Below, in pieces: positions 43,485 to 51,107 of a stretch of DNA of 64,000 nucleotides (the stretch's first letter is position 1; the number at the start of each line of letters is the position of its first letter). This DNA is from Microbacterium sp. CSI-V (lineage in GTDB: Bacteria; Actinomycetota; Actinomycetes; Actinomycetales; Microbacteriaceae): contig NZ_MTQM01000008.1 in NCBI RefSeq assembly GCF_001984105.1, positions 682,001 through 746,000 on the forward strand. The letters are read 5' to 3'. The notes under the pieces are model-generated. The model made no database searches. It was not told the DNA's origin and saw nothing but the letters and a program-made list of their open reading frames with translations. The translations under genes were made by a program, and so were the position numbers.

Positions 43485-44659
43485 CCCAACGGCCAGCCCG
43501 TGTAGGCCTCGGCCAGGTACGCGCGGCCGTGCTCCGACTCCACCACCGAGCGCAGCTCGCCGAGCTGGCGGCGGCGGTCGAAGTCGGTGGCATCCGGGGC
43601 CACGTGGAGCAGGCTCGTCATCCACCACGAGAAGTGCTGCGCCTTCCAGATGCGACGCAGCGCCCGCTCGGGGTACGTCAGCAGCGCGCGGTCGTCGCCC
43701 TCGAGGAGCAGCGCGCGCAGGGCCTCGGCGAGCAGGCGCACGTCGGCGACCGCGAGGTTCATGCCCTTCGCGCCCGTGGGCGGGACGGTGTGGGCCGCGT
43801 CGCCGACGAGCGCGACCCGACCGCGGAGCAGTTCGTGGGCGACGAAGCTGCGGAAGCGCAGCACATCGCGCTGGAAGATCGGCCCCTCCGTCAGCGTCGT
43901 GCCGGGCACGCGCTTCTGCAGCTCGTCCCACAGCTGCGCTTCGGAGTACGCGGCGGTGTCGGTGTCGGGATCGCACTGGAAGTACATCCGCTGCACGGTC
44001 GCGGATCGCTGGCTGATGAGCGCGAAGCCGTCGGGGGAGTTGCTGTAGATCAGCTCGTCCGAGCTCGGCGGCGCCTCGCACAGGATGCCGAACCACGCGA
44101 ACGGGTACTCGCGGAAGTAGCCGCCGGTGCTCGACCCGGTCACCGCGGCGCGGGCGACGCTGCGCGACCCGTCGGATCCGACGACGAACTCCGCCTCGAT
44201 CTCGAACGGCTGCCCGTCGGCGTCCCGGGCGATCACGCGCGGGCGGCCGGTCTCGGCATCCACGACGCTGTCGGCCGTGACGCCGAACCGCAGGTCCTGC
44301 CCCGCGGCGAGGCGCGCGGCGATGAGGTCCTTCAGCACCTCGTGCTGCGGGTACAGCCAGACGGCGCGGCCCACGGCGTCGGCGAAATCGATGCGGTGCC
44401 CCTCGCCGGCGAAGCGCAGCTCGATGCCGTCGTGGCGGTGTCCGACGGTGCGCACGCGCGACGCGTCGCCGAGGGTGTCGAGCAGCTCGACCGTGCCCTG
44501 CTCCAGGATGCCGGCGCGGATCGTGCTCTCGATCTCGTCGCGCGAGCGCTGGTCGATGACGACGGAGGGGATGCCGGCGGCATCCAGGAGGTGCGAGAGC
44601 AGAAGTCCCGCGGGGCCGGCGCCGACGATCGCGACACGGGTGCGGACGGTGGGGGTCAT
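43478..44659 (-). CDS. pobA: 4-hydroxybenzoate 3-monooxygenase
   Basis: FAD-dependent hydroxylase of 393 residues converting 4-hydroxybenzoate to protocatechuate with NAD(P)H and oxygen; the length equals that of the Pseudomonas enzyme. GAGPAG (13-18) binds FAD, VGSDGSRSVAR is the DG motif and GDAAHTVPPTGAKGMN the GD motif. The ATG follows GAAGGAGA. Product feeds the pcaHG dioxygenase encoded 1 kb away. The TGA stop is provided by the palindromic repeat. Same strand as the IclR regulator upstream. Confidence 0.95.
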   Translation of the reverse strand: MTPTVRTRVAIVGAGPAGLLLSHLLDAAGIPSVVIDQRSRDEIESTIRAGILEQGTVELLDTLGDASRVRTVGHRHDGIELRFAGEGHRIDFADAVGRAVWLYPQHEVLKDLIAARLAAGQDLRFGVTADSVVDAETGRPRVIARDADGQPFEIEAEFVVGSDGSRSVARAAVTGSSTGGYFREYPFAWFGILCEAPPSSDELIYSNSPDGFALISQRSATVQRMYFQCDPDTDTAAYSEAQLWDELQKRVPGTTLTEGPIFQRDVLRFRSFVAHELLRGRVALVGDAAHTVPPTGAKGMNLAVADVRLLAEALRALLLEGDDRALLTYPERALRRIWKAQHFSWWMTSLLHVAPDATDFDRRRQLGELRSVVESEHGRAYLAEAYTGWPLGA

Positions 44660-44720
44660 GGCGTCTCCTTCGACGGGTACCCGCCCGATGCTCCCCGGAT
44701 CGCCTCCCCATCGCTGCGCG

Positions 44721-44734
44721 ATTCCCAATGAACG
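44721..44734. promoter_or_regulatory. Candidate IclR-type operator upstream of pobA
   Basis: ATTCCCAATGAACG shares ATTC-N5-GAACG with the site upstream of pcaH (45602-45615); TTC-N5-GAA is an inverted repeat. Binding by the neighbouring IclR protein is inference. Confidence 0.45.
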
Positions 44735-44749
44735 GGCCGCCTTCCCCCC

Positions 44750-44814
44750 GTGTGAGTTGCCAGGATTTGTCGCTTGTCGGGCGCCGGATGCGACAAATCT
44801 TGGCGACTCGCGCG
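44750..44814. repeat. Long intergenic palindrome, GTGAGTCGCCA family, copy 2
   Basis: Divergent copy: arms GTGTGAGTTGCCAGGATTTG and the complement-like right arm ending CTTGGCGACTCGCGCG. Lies between the iclR-type gene and pobA. Confidence 0.9.
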
Positions 44815-44825
44815 AACGAGCGGGG

Positions 44826-45578
44826 TCAGCGGCGGTAGCCGAGGGCGCGCTCGGTGTCGCGGGCGGCGCGGTGCAGCTCGCCGAGGGCGAACTGCGTCTC
44901 GGCGTCGCGCGGCAGCACCACCGACAGCGCCGCGATGACCGCGCCGGTCTCGTCGCGGACGGGCACCGCGACGCCGGTGGACACCTCGTCGACGTAGCCC
45001 GGGGCGATGACCCGGCCGAGTGTCCGGATCTCGGCGAGCGTGCGGCGCAGGACGGTGGGGTCGGTGATCGTCGCGGGCGTGACGGGGGCGAGCGGCTGAC
45101 GGAGCACCCGCTCCTGCAGGTCGTGCGGGGCGAATGCGAGCAGCACCAGCCCGGACGAGGAGGCGTGCAGGGGGAGCCGCCCCGCGACGCGCGTGATGTT
45201 CGCCCCCGAGTCCGGCGCGCTGAGCCGCTCGAGGAACAGCGCCTCGTCCTGCTCGAGGATCGCGAGCTGCGTGTGCTCGCGCACGCGCTGCTGCACGCGC
45301 TCCATGAAGGGCAGCGCCGCCTGCCGCAGGCGCAGCGCGTGCGACGACCGGGTCGCCAGCTCCCACAGGCGCATGCCCACCCGCACGCGTCTCTCCTCGT
45401 CGCGCTCGAGGAGACCGGCATCCACGAGTTCGTTCACGATCCGGTGCGCCGACGAGCTCGGCAGACCGGCCCGGCGGCCGATCTCGGCCGTCGTCTGCGC
45501 GGTGCGCGTGGGGGTGAAGGTCTCGAGGATGCGCACCAGGCGGTCGGTCACCGAGTCGCCCGAGGGGGAGTTCGCCAT
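44826..45578 (-). CDS. IclR-family regulator of the pob/pca genes
   Basis: IclR-type regulator of 250 residues: N-terminal winged helix (about 9-60; TTAEIGRRAGLPSSSAHRIV) and C-terminal effector domain (VPVRDETGAVIAALSVVLPR). It lies between pobA and the divergent pcaHGBDC operon. PcaU, PcaR and PobR of other bacteria belong to this family, so control by protocatechuate or 4-hydroxybenzoate is likely. The ATG giving MANSPSGDSV is chosen because the longer frame runs into pcaH. Confidence 0.9.
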   Translation of the reverse strand: MANSPSGDSVTDRLVRILETFTPTRTAQTTAEIGRRAGLPSSSAHRIVNELVDAGLLERDEERRVRVGMRLWELATRSSHALRLRQAALPFMERVQQRVREHTQLAILEQDEALFLERLSAPDSGANITRVAGRLPLHASSSGLVLLAFAPHDLQERVLRQPLAPVTPATITDPTVLRRTLAEIRTLGRVIAPGYVDEVSTGVAVPVRDETGAVIAALSVVLPRDAETQFALGELHRAARDTERALGYRR

Positions 45579-45601
45579 GGACTCAGGATGCCATGACTCC
45601 C

Positions 45602-45615
45602 ATTCAGCGGGAACG
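45602..45615. promoter_or_regulatory. Candidate IclR-type operator upstream of pcaH
   Basis: ATTCAGCGGGAACG, sharing ATTC-N5-GAACG with the pobA upstream site. Located in the 91-base gap between the regulator and pcaH. Confidence 0.45.
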
Positions 45616-45669
45616 CACTGGCGCCCGTACCGGCGCGTGCCGGAGCATGGAGCGGTCGAAGGAGACCCG

Positions 45670-46482
45670 ATGACCCGCACCCCCGCAGCCGCACCCGAAT
45701 CGCTCCTCGCCGCCCCCGACCAGGCGACGCAGGACGAGATCACCCGCGAGATCCGGGCCGCGCACGCCGCCCTCGACGCCCGCGAGGCCGCGGGCGAGCA
45801 CGTGCCGGCGACCGCCTACGACTTCCCCGCGTACCGGTCGAGCGTGCTCCGCCACCCCACGAAGAACCCGAAGCTCGTCGACCCCGAGACGATCGAGCTG
45901 TTCTCGCCCGCCTTCGGGCAGCGCGACGTCGCGGCGATCGAGTCCGACCTCACGCTGCAGCACGCCGGCGAGCCGCTCGGCGAGCGCCTGACGGTGCGCG
46001 GACGCCTGCTCGACTCGTGGGGGCGGCCGCTCGCGAACCAGTTGATCGAGATCTGGCAGGCCAACTCCGCCGGCCGCTACATCCACCAGCGCGATCAGCA
46101 CCCCGCCCCGCTCGACCCGAACTTCACCGGCGCCGGCCGCGCGGTCACCAACGACCAGGGCGAGTACGCCTTCACGACGATCAAGCCCGGCCCCTACCCG
46201 TGGAAGAACCACCGGAACGCCTGGCGTCCCGCCCACATCCACTTCTCGGTGTTCGGTACGTCGTTCACGCAGCGCCTCGTGACGCAGATGTACTTCCCCG
46301 GCGACCCGCTGTTCGCACTCGACCCGATCTACAACAGCATCCACCGGCAGAAGGACCGCGACGCCCTCGTCGGCGTCTACGACCACGCCCTCACCTCCCC
46401 CGAGTGGGCCACCGGCTACCGCTTCGACATCGTCGTCGACGGCCCCGATCAGACGTACTTCGAACAGGAGGGCGACGAGTGA
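45670..46482 (+). CDS. pcaH: Protocatechuate 3,4-dioxygenase beta subunit
   Basis: Catalytic subunit of the intradiol dioxygenase that opens protocatechuate to 3-carboxy-cis,cis-muconate. All four Fe(III) ligands are present: Tyr137 (GRYIHQRDQH), Tyr176 (GPYPW), His189 and His191 (PAHIHF). The 270-residue length fits the family. The ATG follows GAAGGAGA. First gene of pcaHGBDC; stop overlaps the pcaG start. Confidence 0.96.
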   Translation: MTRTPAAAPESLLAAPDQATQDEITREIRAAHAALDAREAAGEHVPATAYDFPAYRSSVLRHPTKNPKLVDPETIELFSPAFGQRDVAAIESDLTLQHAGEPLGERLTVRGRLLDSWGRPLANQLIEIWQANSAGRYIHQRDQHPAPLDPNFTGAGRAVTNDQGEYAFTTIKPGPYPWKNHRNAWRPAHIHFSVFGTSFTQRLVTQMYFPGDPLFALDPIYNSIHRQKDRDALVGVYDHALTSPEWATGYRFDIVVDGPDQTYFEQEGDE

Positions 46483-47033
46483 TGAGCACCCCCGCCAAGA
46501 CCCATCGCGCCACCCCCGGTCAGACGGTCGGCCCGTTCTTCGCGTACGGCCTGGAATTCCCGAAGCAGCACGAGGTCGTCTTCCCGCACTCGCCCGGCGC
46601 GATCGTGCTCGGCGGCACCGTGTACGACGGCGCGGGGGCCCCGATCCCCGACGCCCTCGTCGAGATCTTCGGGGCGGATGCCGACGGCTCGGTGCCCCGC
46701 GCGCGCGGCGCGTTCCGCCGCGACGACCACACGTTCACCGGCTTCGGTCGCGCTTTCACGAACGACGAGGGGCACTTCGAGTTCTGGACCCGCGAGCCCG
46801 GCGGCACGGCGGCCTTCTTCGCGGCGATCGTGTTCGCCCGAGGGCTCCCGAACAAGCTGCACACCCGGATCTACGTGCCGGGCGACGACACCGCGCTCGC
46901 CGCCGACCCGCTGCTGTCCTCGCTCGACGCGGAGGAGCGCGCTAGCCTCGTGGCGACGCGTACGCCCGACGGACACCTCCACCACGACATCCGGCTGCAG
47001 GGCGAGAAGGAGACGGTCTTCCTTGCCTTCTGA
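46482..47033 (+). CDS. pcaG: Protocatechuate 3,4-dioxygenase alpha subunit
   Basis: Partner subunit of 183 residues (TPGQTVGPFFAYGLEFP, IYVPGDDTALAADPLLSSL); alpha subunits lack a full iron site, as here. Starts on the last base of the pcaH stop (TGATG overlap), consistent with equimolar synthesis. Confidence 0.95.
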   Translation: MSTPAKTHRATPGQTVGPFFAYGLEFPKQHEVVFPHSPGAIVLGGTVYDGAGAPIPDALVEIFGADADGSVPRARGAFRRDDHTFTGFGRAFTNDEGHFEFWTREPGGTAAFFAAIVFARGLPNKLHTRIYVPGDDTALAADPLLSSLDAEERASLVATRTPDGHLHHDIRLQGEKETVFLAF

Positions 47034-48348
47034 CCCCCTCGACGCCGGGCTCCTCTCGCCGGCGACCGTCGGTCACGACAGCCTCGTCTCGGATCGGGCG
47101 TACCTGGACGCGCTCGTGCGCGCGGAATGCGCACTCGTGACGGCCTACGCCGACCGGGGGATCGCGCCCCGCGAGGTCGCGATCGCCGTTGATCACGCGT
47201 TCGGCCTGGACGAGAAGTACGGCTCGCCCTCGCTCGGGATCGACCTGGACGCGCTCGCGACCGCGTCGGTGGCCGGCGGCAACCCGGTGATCCCGCTCGT
47301 CGGCGAGCTGAAGGGCCGTGTGCCCGCCGAATGCCGCCCCTGGATCCACCGCGGGGCGACGAGCCAGGACATCCTCGACACCGCGGCGATGATCGTGGCG
47401 CGCGCCGCGGTCGCGCAGGTGATCGCCTCCCTCACGCACACCGGCCAGTGGCTGCGGAGCCTCGCCGAGACGCACGCCGACACCGTCGCCGCGGCCCGCA
47501 CGCTCACGCAGCACGCCGTGCCGACGACCGTCGGTGCCCGGGCGGCCGCGTGGGAGCGCGGCATCCGTCGGTCTCTGGCGCGTCTGGATGCGCTCGTCTT
47601 CCCCGCGCAGCTCGGCGGGGCCGCCGGGACCCTCGCGTCGTTCGTGGAGATCACGGGATCGGTGGATGCCGCGGCCGCCCTGCCCGCGCCGTACGCCGAG
47701 GCCGCGGGGCTCGATGCCCCCGACGCGCCGTGGCACGTGACGCGCTGGCCCGTGACCGAGCTGGGTGACGCGCTGGCACAGGCGGTCGACGCGCTCGGCG
47801 TGTTCGCGGCCGACGTCGCGACGCTCAGCCGCACCGAGATCGGCGAGGTCGCCGAGGGCACGGGCGGCGGGTCTTCGGCCATGCCGCAGAAGCAGAATCC
47901 GGCCGAGGCCGTGCTGATCCGTTCCGCCGCTCTCCGTGCGCCGCAGCTGGCCGCGACGCTGCACCTGGCATCCGCCCTCGCGGTCGACGAGCGCCCCGAC
48001 GGCGCGTGGCACGCGGAGTGGCCGACGCTGCGAGAGCTGCTGCGCCTCGTGCTGGGTGCATCCTGGCACGCGTCCTCGCTCGCGGCGCATCTGCGCGTGG
48101 ACACGGATGCCGTGGCCCGCAACCTTGCGCTCACCGGCGGCCGCATCGTCAGCGAGCGGCTGCGCGGCGTGCTCGTCCCATTGATCGGGGCCGACCGTTT
48201 CGCGGCGCTCGTCGGCGGCGACGGCGACCTCGGGGAGGCGCTGCGCGCGCTGCCCGAGACCCGCGACCTCGACATCGACGCGCTGCTCGACCCGGCCGGC
48301 TACGTCGGCCTCGCGCCGCGCCTGGCCCGTACGGAGGATCCCCGATGA
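47023..48348 (+). CDS. pcaB: 3-carboxy-cis,cis-muconate cycloisomerase
   Basis: Fumarase/aspartase superfamily enzyme of 441 residues that lactonises 3-carboxymuconate. The signature GGGSSAMPQKQNPAEAV is present (GSSxMPxKxNP). The TTG start overlaps pcaG by 11 bases, with AAGGAG 9 bases upstream; the product then begins MPSDPLDAGLLSP. Stop overlaps the pcaD start by ATGA. Confidence 0.94.
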   Translation: MPSDPLDAGLLSPATVGHDSLVSDRAYLDALVRAECALVTAYADRGIAPREVAIAVDHAFGLDEKYGSPSLGIDLDALATASVAGGNPVIPLVGELKGRVPAECRPWIHRGATSQDILDTAAMIVARAAVAQVIASLTHTGQWLRSLAETHADTVAAARTLTQHAVPTTVGARAAAWERGIRRSLARLDALVFPAQLGGAAGTLASFVEITGSVDAAAALPAPYAEAAGLDAPDAPWHVTRWPVTELGDALAQAVDALGVFAADVATLSRTEIGEVAEGTGGGSSAMPQKQNPAEAVLIRSAALRAPQLAATLHLASALAVDERPDGAWHAEWPTLRELLRLVLGASWHASSLAAHLRVDTDAVARNLALTGGRIVSERLRGVLVPLIGADRFAALVGGDGDLGEALRALPETRDLDIDALLDPAGYVGLAPRLARTEDPR

Positions 48349-49112
48349 TCGCGCTCACCGCCCCCGTCGGCCCCGCCGACGCCCCGCTCGTCGTGCTGGG
48401 GCCGTCGCTCGGCACCTCGACCATCCTGTGGGAGGACGTCGTGCCGCTCCTCGCCGACGACTACCGCGTCGCGGCGTGGGACCTCCCCGGCCACGGCGCA
48501 GGTCCCGTGGCGACCGGCCCGTTCACCGTCGCCGACCTGGCCGACGCCGTCGCCGCGACGGTCCCCGACGAGACGTTCCTCTACGCCGGCGTCTCGCTCG
48601 GCGGGGCCACGGGCCTCGAGCTGGCGCTGCGCCACGGCGCACGGCTGCGGGCCGCCGCGATCGTGGCATCCGGGGCGAAGCTCGGCGACGCGGAGTCGTG
48701 GACCGCGCGGGCCGAGCAGGCGCGCACGCAGAGCACCTCGAGCCTCATCATCGGTTCGGCGCAGCGCTGGTTCGCCCCCGAGTCCATGGCCCGGCGCCCG
48801 GAACTGAGCGGACGACTGCTGCACGCCCTGCAGGACGCCGACGACGAGAGCTACGCCCGCTGCTGCGAGGCGCTCGCCGCGTACGACGTGCGGTCGTCGC
48901 TCAGTGCGATCGGGGTGCCGGTGCTCGCGGCCTGGGGCGAGTTCGACGCCGTCGCGCCCGAGGAGAAGGCCGTCGAGATCGCCGACGGTGTCGTGCGGGG
49001 GCGTGCGGTGCGCATCGACGACGCGGGACACCTGCCGCCCGCGGAGCAGCCGGAGGCCGTGGCATCCGTCCTCCGCTCCTTCTTCGCCACCGTCTCGCGA
49101 GAGGACGCCTGA
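48345..49112 (+). CDS. pcaD: 3-oxoadipate enol-lactonase
   Basis: Alpha/beta hydrolase of 255 residues that hydrolyses 3-oxoadipate enol-lactone to 3-oxoadipate. The nucleophile elbow is GVSLGG, the acid lies near WGEFDAVAP and the His in DDAGHLPP. It is separate from pcaC here, while many actinobacteria carry a fused pcaL. Confidence 0.93.
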   Translation: MIALTAPVGPADAPLVVLGPSLGTSTILWEDVVPLLADDYRVAAWDLPGHGAGPVATGPFTVADLADAVAATVPDETFLYAGVSLGGATGLELALRHGARLRAAAIVASGAKLGDAESWTARAEQARTQSTSSLIIGSAQRWFAPESMARRPELSGRLLHALQDADDESYARCCEALAAYDVRSSLSAIGVPVLAAWGEFDAVAPEEKAVEIADGVVRGRAVRIDDAGHLPPAEQPEAVASVLRSFFATVSREDA

Positions 49113-49492
49113 TGGCCACCGACCAGGAACGCCACGACCAGGGCATGGCGGTGCGCCGCGAGGTGCTCTCGGACGCGCACGTCGACCGCGCGACCGCCGC
49201 CGCCACCGAGCTCACCGCCGACTGGCAGGACTTCATCACGCGCGTCGCCTGGGGCGACATCTGGTCGCGGCCCGGGCTCGACCGCCGCTCGCGCTCGATC
49301 GCCGTGCTGTCGTCGCTGATCGCGCACGGGCACCACGAGGAGCTCGCGATGCACCTGCGCGCCGCGATCCGCAACGGCCTGACGATCGACGAGATCCGCG
49401 AGGTCATCCTGCAGTCGGCGATCTACTCGGGCGTCCCCGCCGCGAACACGGCGTTCCGCATCGCCTCCGAGGTGTTCCGCTCAGAGGCGTGA
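49112..49492 (+). CDS. pcaC: 4-carboxymuconolactone decarboxylase
   Basis: Small decarboxylase of 126 residues with the family pattern LDRRSRSIAVLSSLIAHGHHEELAMH and IREVILQSAIYSGVPAA. Start overlaps the pcaD stop (TGATG). Its TGA stop lies inside the left arm of a palindromic repeat. The remaining steps (pcaIJ, pcaF) are not in the window. Confidence 0.95.
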   Translation: MATDQERHDQGMAVRREVLSDAHVDRATAAATELTADWQDFITRVAWGDIWSRPGLDRRSRSIAVLSSLIAHGHHEELAMHLRAAIRNGLTIDEIREVILQSAIYSGVPAANTAFRIASEVFRSEA

Positions 49493-49550
49493 GTCGCCAA
49501 GATTCGTCGCCTCTCGGCGTGCCGAGGCGACAAATCTTGGCGACTCACGC
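49487..49550. repeat. Long intergenic palindrome, GTGAGTCGCCA family, copy 3
   Basis: Arms of about 24 bases (GCGTGAGTCGCCAAGATTCG...) with very few mismatches and a CTCGG/CCGAG centre. Overlaps the last bases and stop codon of pcaC. Confidence 0.95.
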
Positions 49551-49686
49551 GCGCGGGGGACGGGGCGCATCGGGGAGAGCGATAGCGGGGATCAGTGATC
49601 GGCGCTTCCCGCGGCGGGCGGTACGGGCGTCCAATGGAGGCGTCCTCGCGACGACGCGAGGCGGTCCGGTCTAAGGAGATCCGACG

Positions 49687-50928
49687 ATGACGTCCGCTTC
49701 CACCACCACGCACCGCATCCACCGCGCGGGAACCGCCCAGGGCATCCTGCTCCTCGCCGGGAGCTGCATGCCGGTGCTGGGCTCCGTGCTCATCACCCCC
49801 GTCCTCCCTCAGCTCTCGGCGCACTTCGCCGCGACACCGGGGTCCGAGGTCCTCGTTCCGATGATCGTCGCGCTCCCCGCGTTGTTCATCGCCCTCATGG
49901 CGCCCTTCGCGGGGCAGATCGTGGATCGGGTGGGACGAAAGCCCCTGCTCCTCGTCGCCATGGTGGTCTACGCCCTCGTCGGCACCGCTCCGGCGTGGAT
50001 CGAGGGCCTGACGGAGATCCTCGTCAGCCGGGTGCTGGTGGGCATCTGCGAGGCGGCGATCATGACCGTCTGCACCGCGCTCATCGTGGACTATTTCCAC
50101 GACCAGCGCCGCAACCGCTACCTCGCCGCGCAGACCGTCGTCACCACCCTCGCCGCCACCGTGTTCATCGCGCTCGGCGGCGCGCTCGGCGGTGGCGGGT
50201 GGCACACGCCGTTCTGGGTGTACGCGGTGAGCCTCGTCCTCGCGATCCCCATGTTCTTCCTGCTGTGGGAGCCGCGCGCGGCCTCGGGCGCGTCGGCGCG
50301 GGAGGCGTCCGAGCGCGTCGCGGTCCCGTGGCGGCGCATCGGCGCACGGCTGCTGGTGACGGTGTTCGGCGGCTTCACGTTCTACGTCGTGATCATCGAG
50401 GTGAGCTACCTGCTGGTCGGGGCCGGCGTCGCCGCGGACGACACCGCGGTCATCGGCGCCGTCGCCGCCGTCGCTTCCCTGGCGACCGCCGCCGGCGGCA
50501 TCCTCTTCGCCACCCTCGCCCGTCGGCTGGACGTGCGCCTGCTGCCGATCGCGTTCGGACTCCAGGCCGTGGGCCTCCTCGTCATCTGGATCGTGTCGGG
50601 CGTCCCGGGCGTGGTGGCGGGGGCGATCGTCGCATCGTTCGGTTCGGGACTCGTCCTGCCCACGCTGCTGCGGTGGGTGGTCGCGACCACGACCTTCGCC
50701 GAGCGCGGGCGGGTGACGGGCCTGTGGACGGCGTCATTCTTCTTCGGCCAGTTCCTGACGCCGATCCTCATCGGGATCCTCGCCGCCGCCCTCGGTGGGC
50801 TGACGACGGCCGTGGGCGTCGTCGGCGTCGCGGCGGTCGCCGTGGCGGTCGCGACGTTCGTCGCGACGCGTCGCCCGGATGCCGTCGCGTCGCCCTCCGA
50901 GGACGTCCACGCCCGCGAGACCGCCTAA
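49687..50928 (+). CDS. MFS transporter, possibly for aromatic acids
   Basis: Twelve-helix major facilitator of 413 residues with motif A-like GQIVDRVGRKPLL. The ATG is preceded by TAAGGAGAT. It follows the pca operon after 194 bases (palindrome copy 3 and about 130 bases without a visible gene), so uptake of 4-hydroxybenzoate or protocatechuate is a reasonable guess; the family pattern itself (DHA1-like) would also allow an exporter. Confidence 0.8.
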   Translation: MTSASTTTHRIHRAGTAQGILLLAGSCMPVLGSVLITPVLPQLSAHFAATPGSEVLVPMIVALPALFIALMAPFAGQIVDRVGRKPLLLVAMVVYALVGTAPAWIEGLTEILVSRVLVGICEAAIMTVCTALIVDYFHDQRRNRYLAAQTVVTTLAATVFIALGGALGGGGWHTPFWVYAVSLVLAIPMFFLLWEPRAASGASAREASERVAVPWRRIGARLLVTVFGGFTFYVVIIEVSYLLVGAGVAADDTAVIGAVAAVASLATAAGGILFATLARRLDVRLLPIAFGLQAVGLLVIWIVSGVPGVVAGAIVASFGSGLVLPTLLRWVVATTTFAERGRVTGLWTASFFFGQFLTPILIGILAAALGGLTTAVGVVGVAAVAVAVATFVATRRPDAVASPSEDVHARETA

Positions 50929-50933
50929 CAGAC

Positions 50934-50997
50934 GCGTGAGTCGCCAGGATTTGTCGCTTCTCGGCGCACCGAGGCGACAAATCTTGGCGACTCACGC
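50934..50997. repeat. Long intergenic palindrome, GTGAGTCGCCA family, copy 4
   Basis: Arms GCGTGAGTCGCCAGGATTTG... and complement, about 24 bases, one mismatch, CTCGG/CCGAG centre. Marks the border between the aromatic-acid module and the C-glycoside module. Confidence 0.95.
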
Positions 50998-51043
50998 CTG
51001 CGCGAGCCCGCCGGACGTCGGCTGATGCGGGGGATCAGGAACG

Positions 51044-51066
51044 CTTATGTCTGAATGAGGCATAAG
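51044..51066. promoter_or_regulatory. Candidate regulator site upstream of the fused deglycosidase genes
   Basis: CTTATG-N11-CATAAG, a perfect 6-bp inverted repeat 42 bases before the start codon. The CTTATGT core recurs upstream of the third ABC importer (58504 and 58526), suggesting common control. Confidence 0.5.
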
Positions 51067-51107
51067 GGGGTAGCGTCGAAGGCGAACCCCACAGAGAGTG
51101 AGCGACG

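Noticed and set aside
43419..50997. Small protein tails reading RQDLS...RQILATHA at the palindromes
   Set aside because: They arise from translating the palindrome itself in any frame left open; the same peptide at every copy reflects the repeat, not a gene family.
43419..50997. CRISPR array
   Set aside because: The four repeats are palindromic, kilobases apart, separated by genes and without regular spacers or cas genes.
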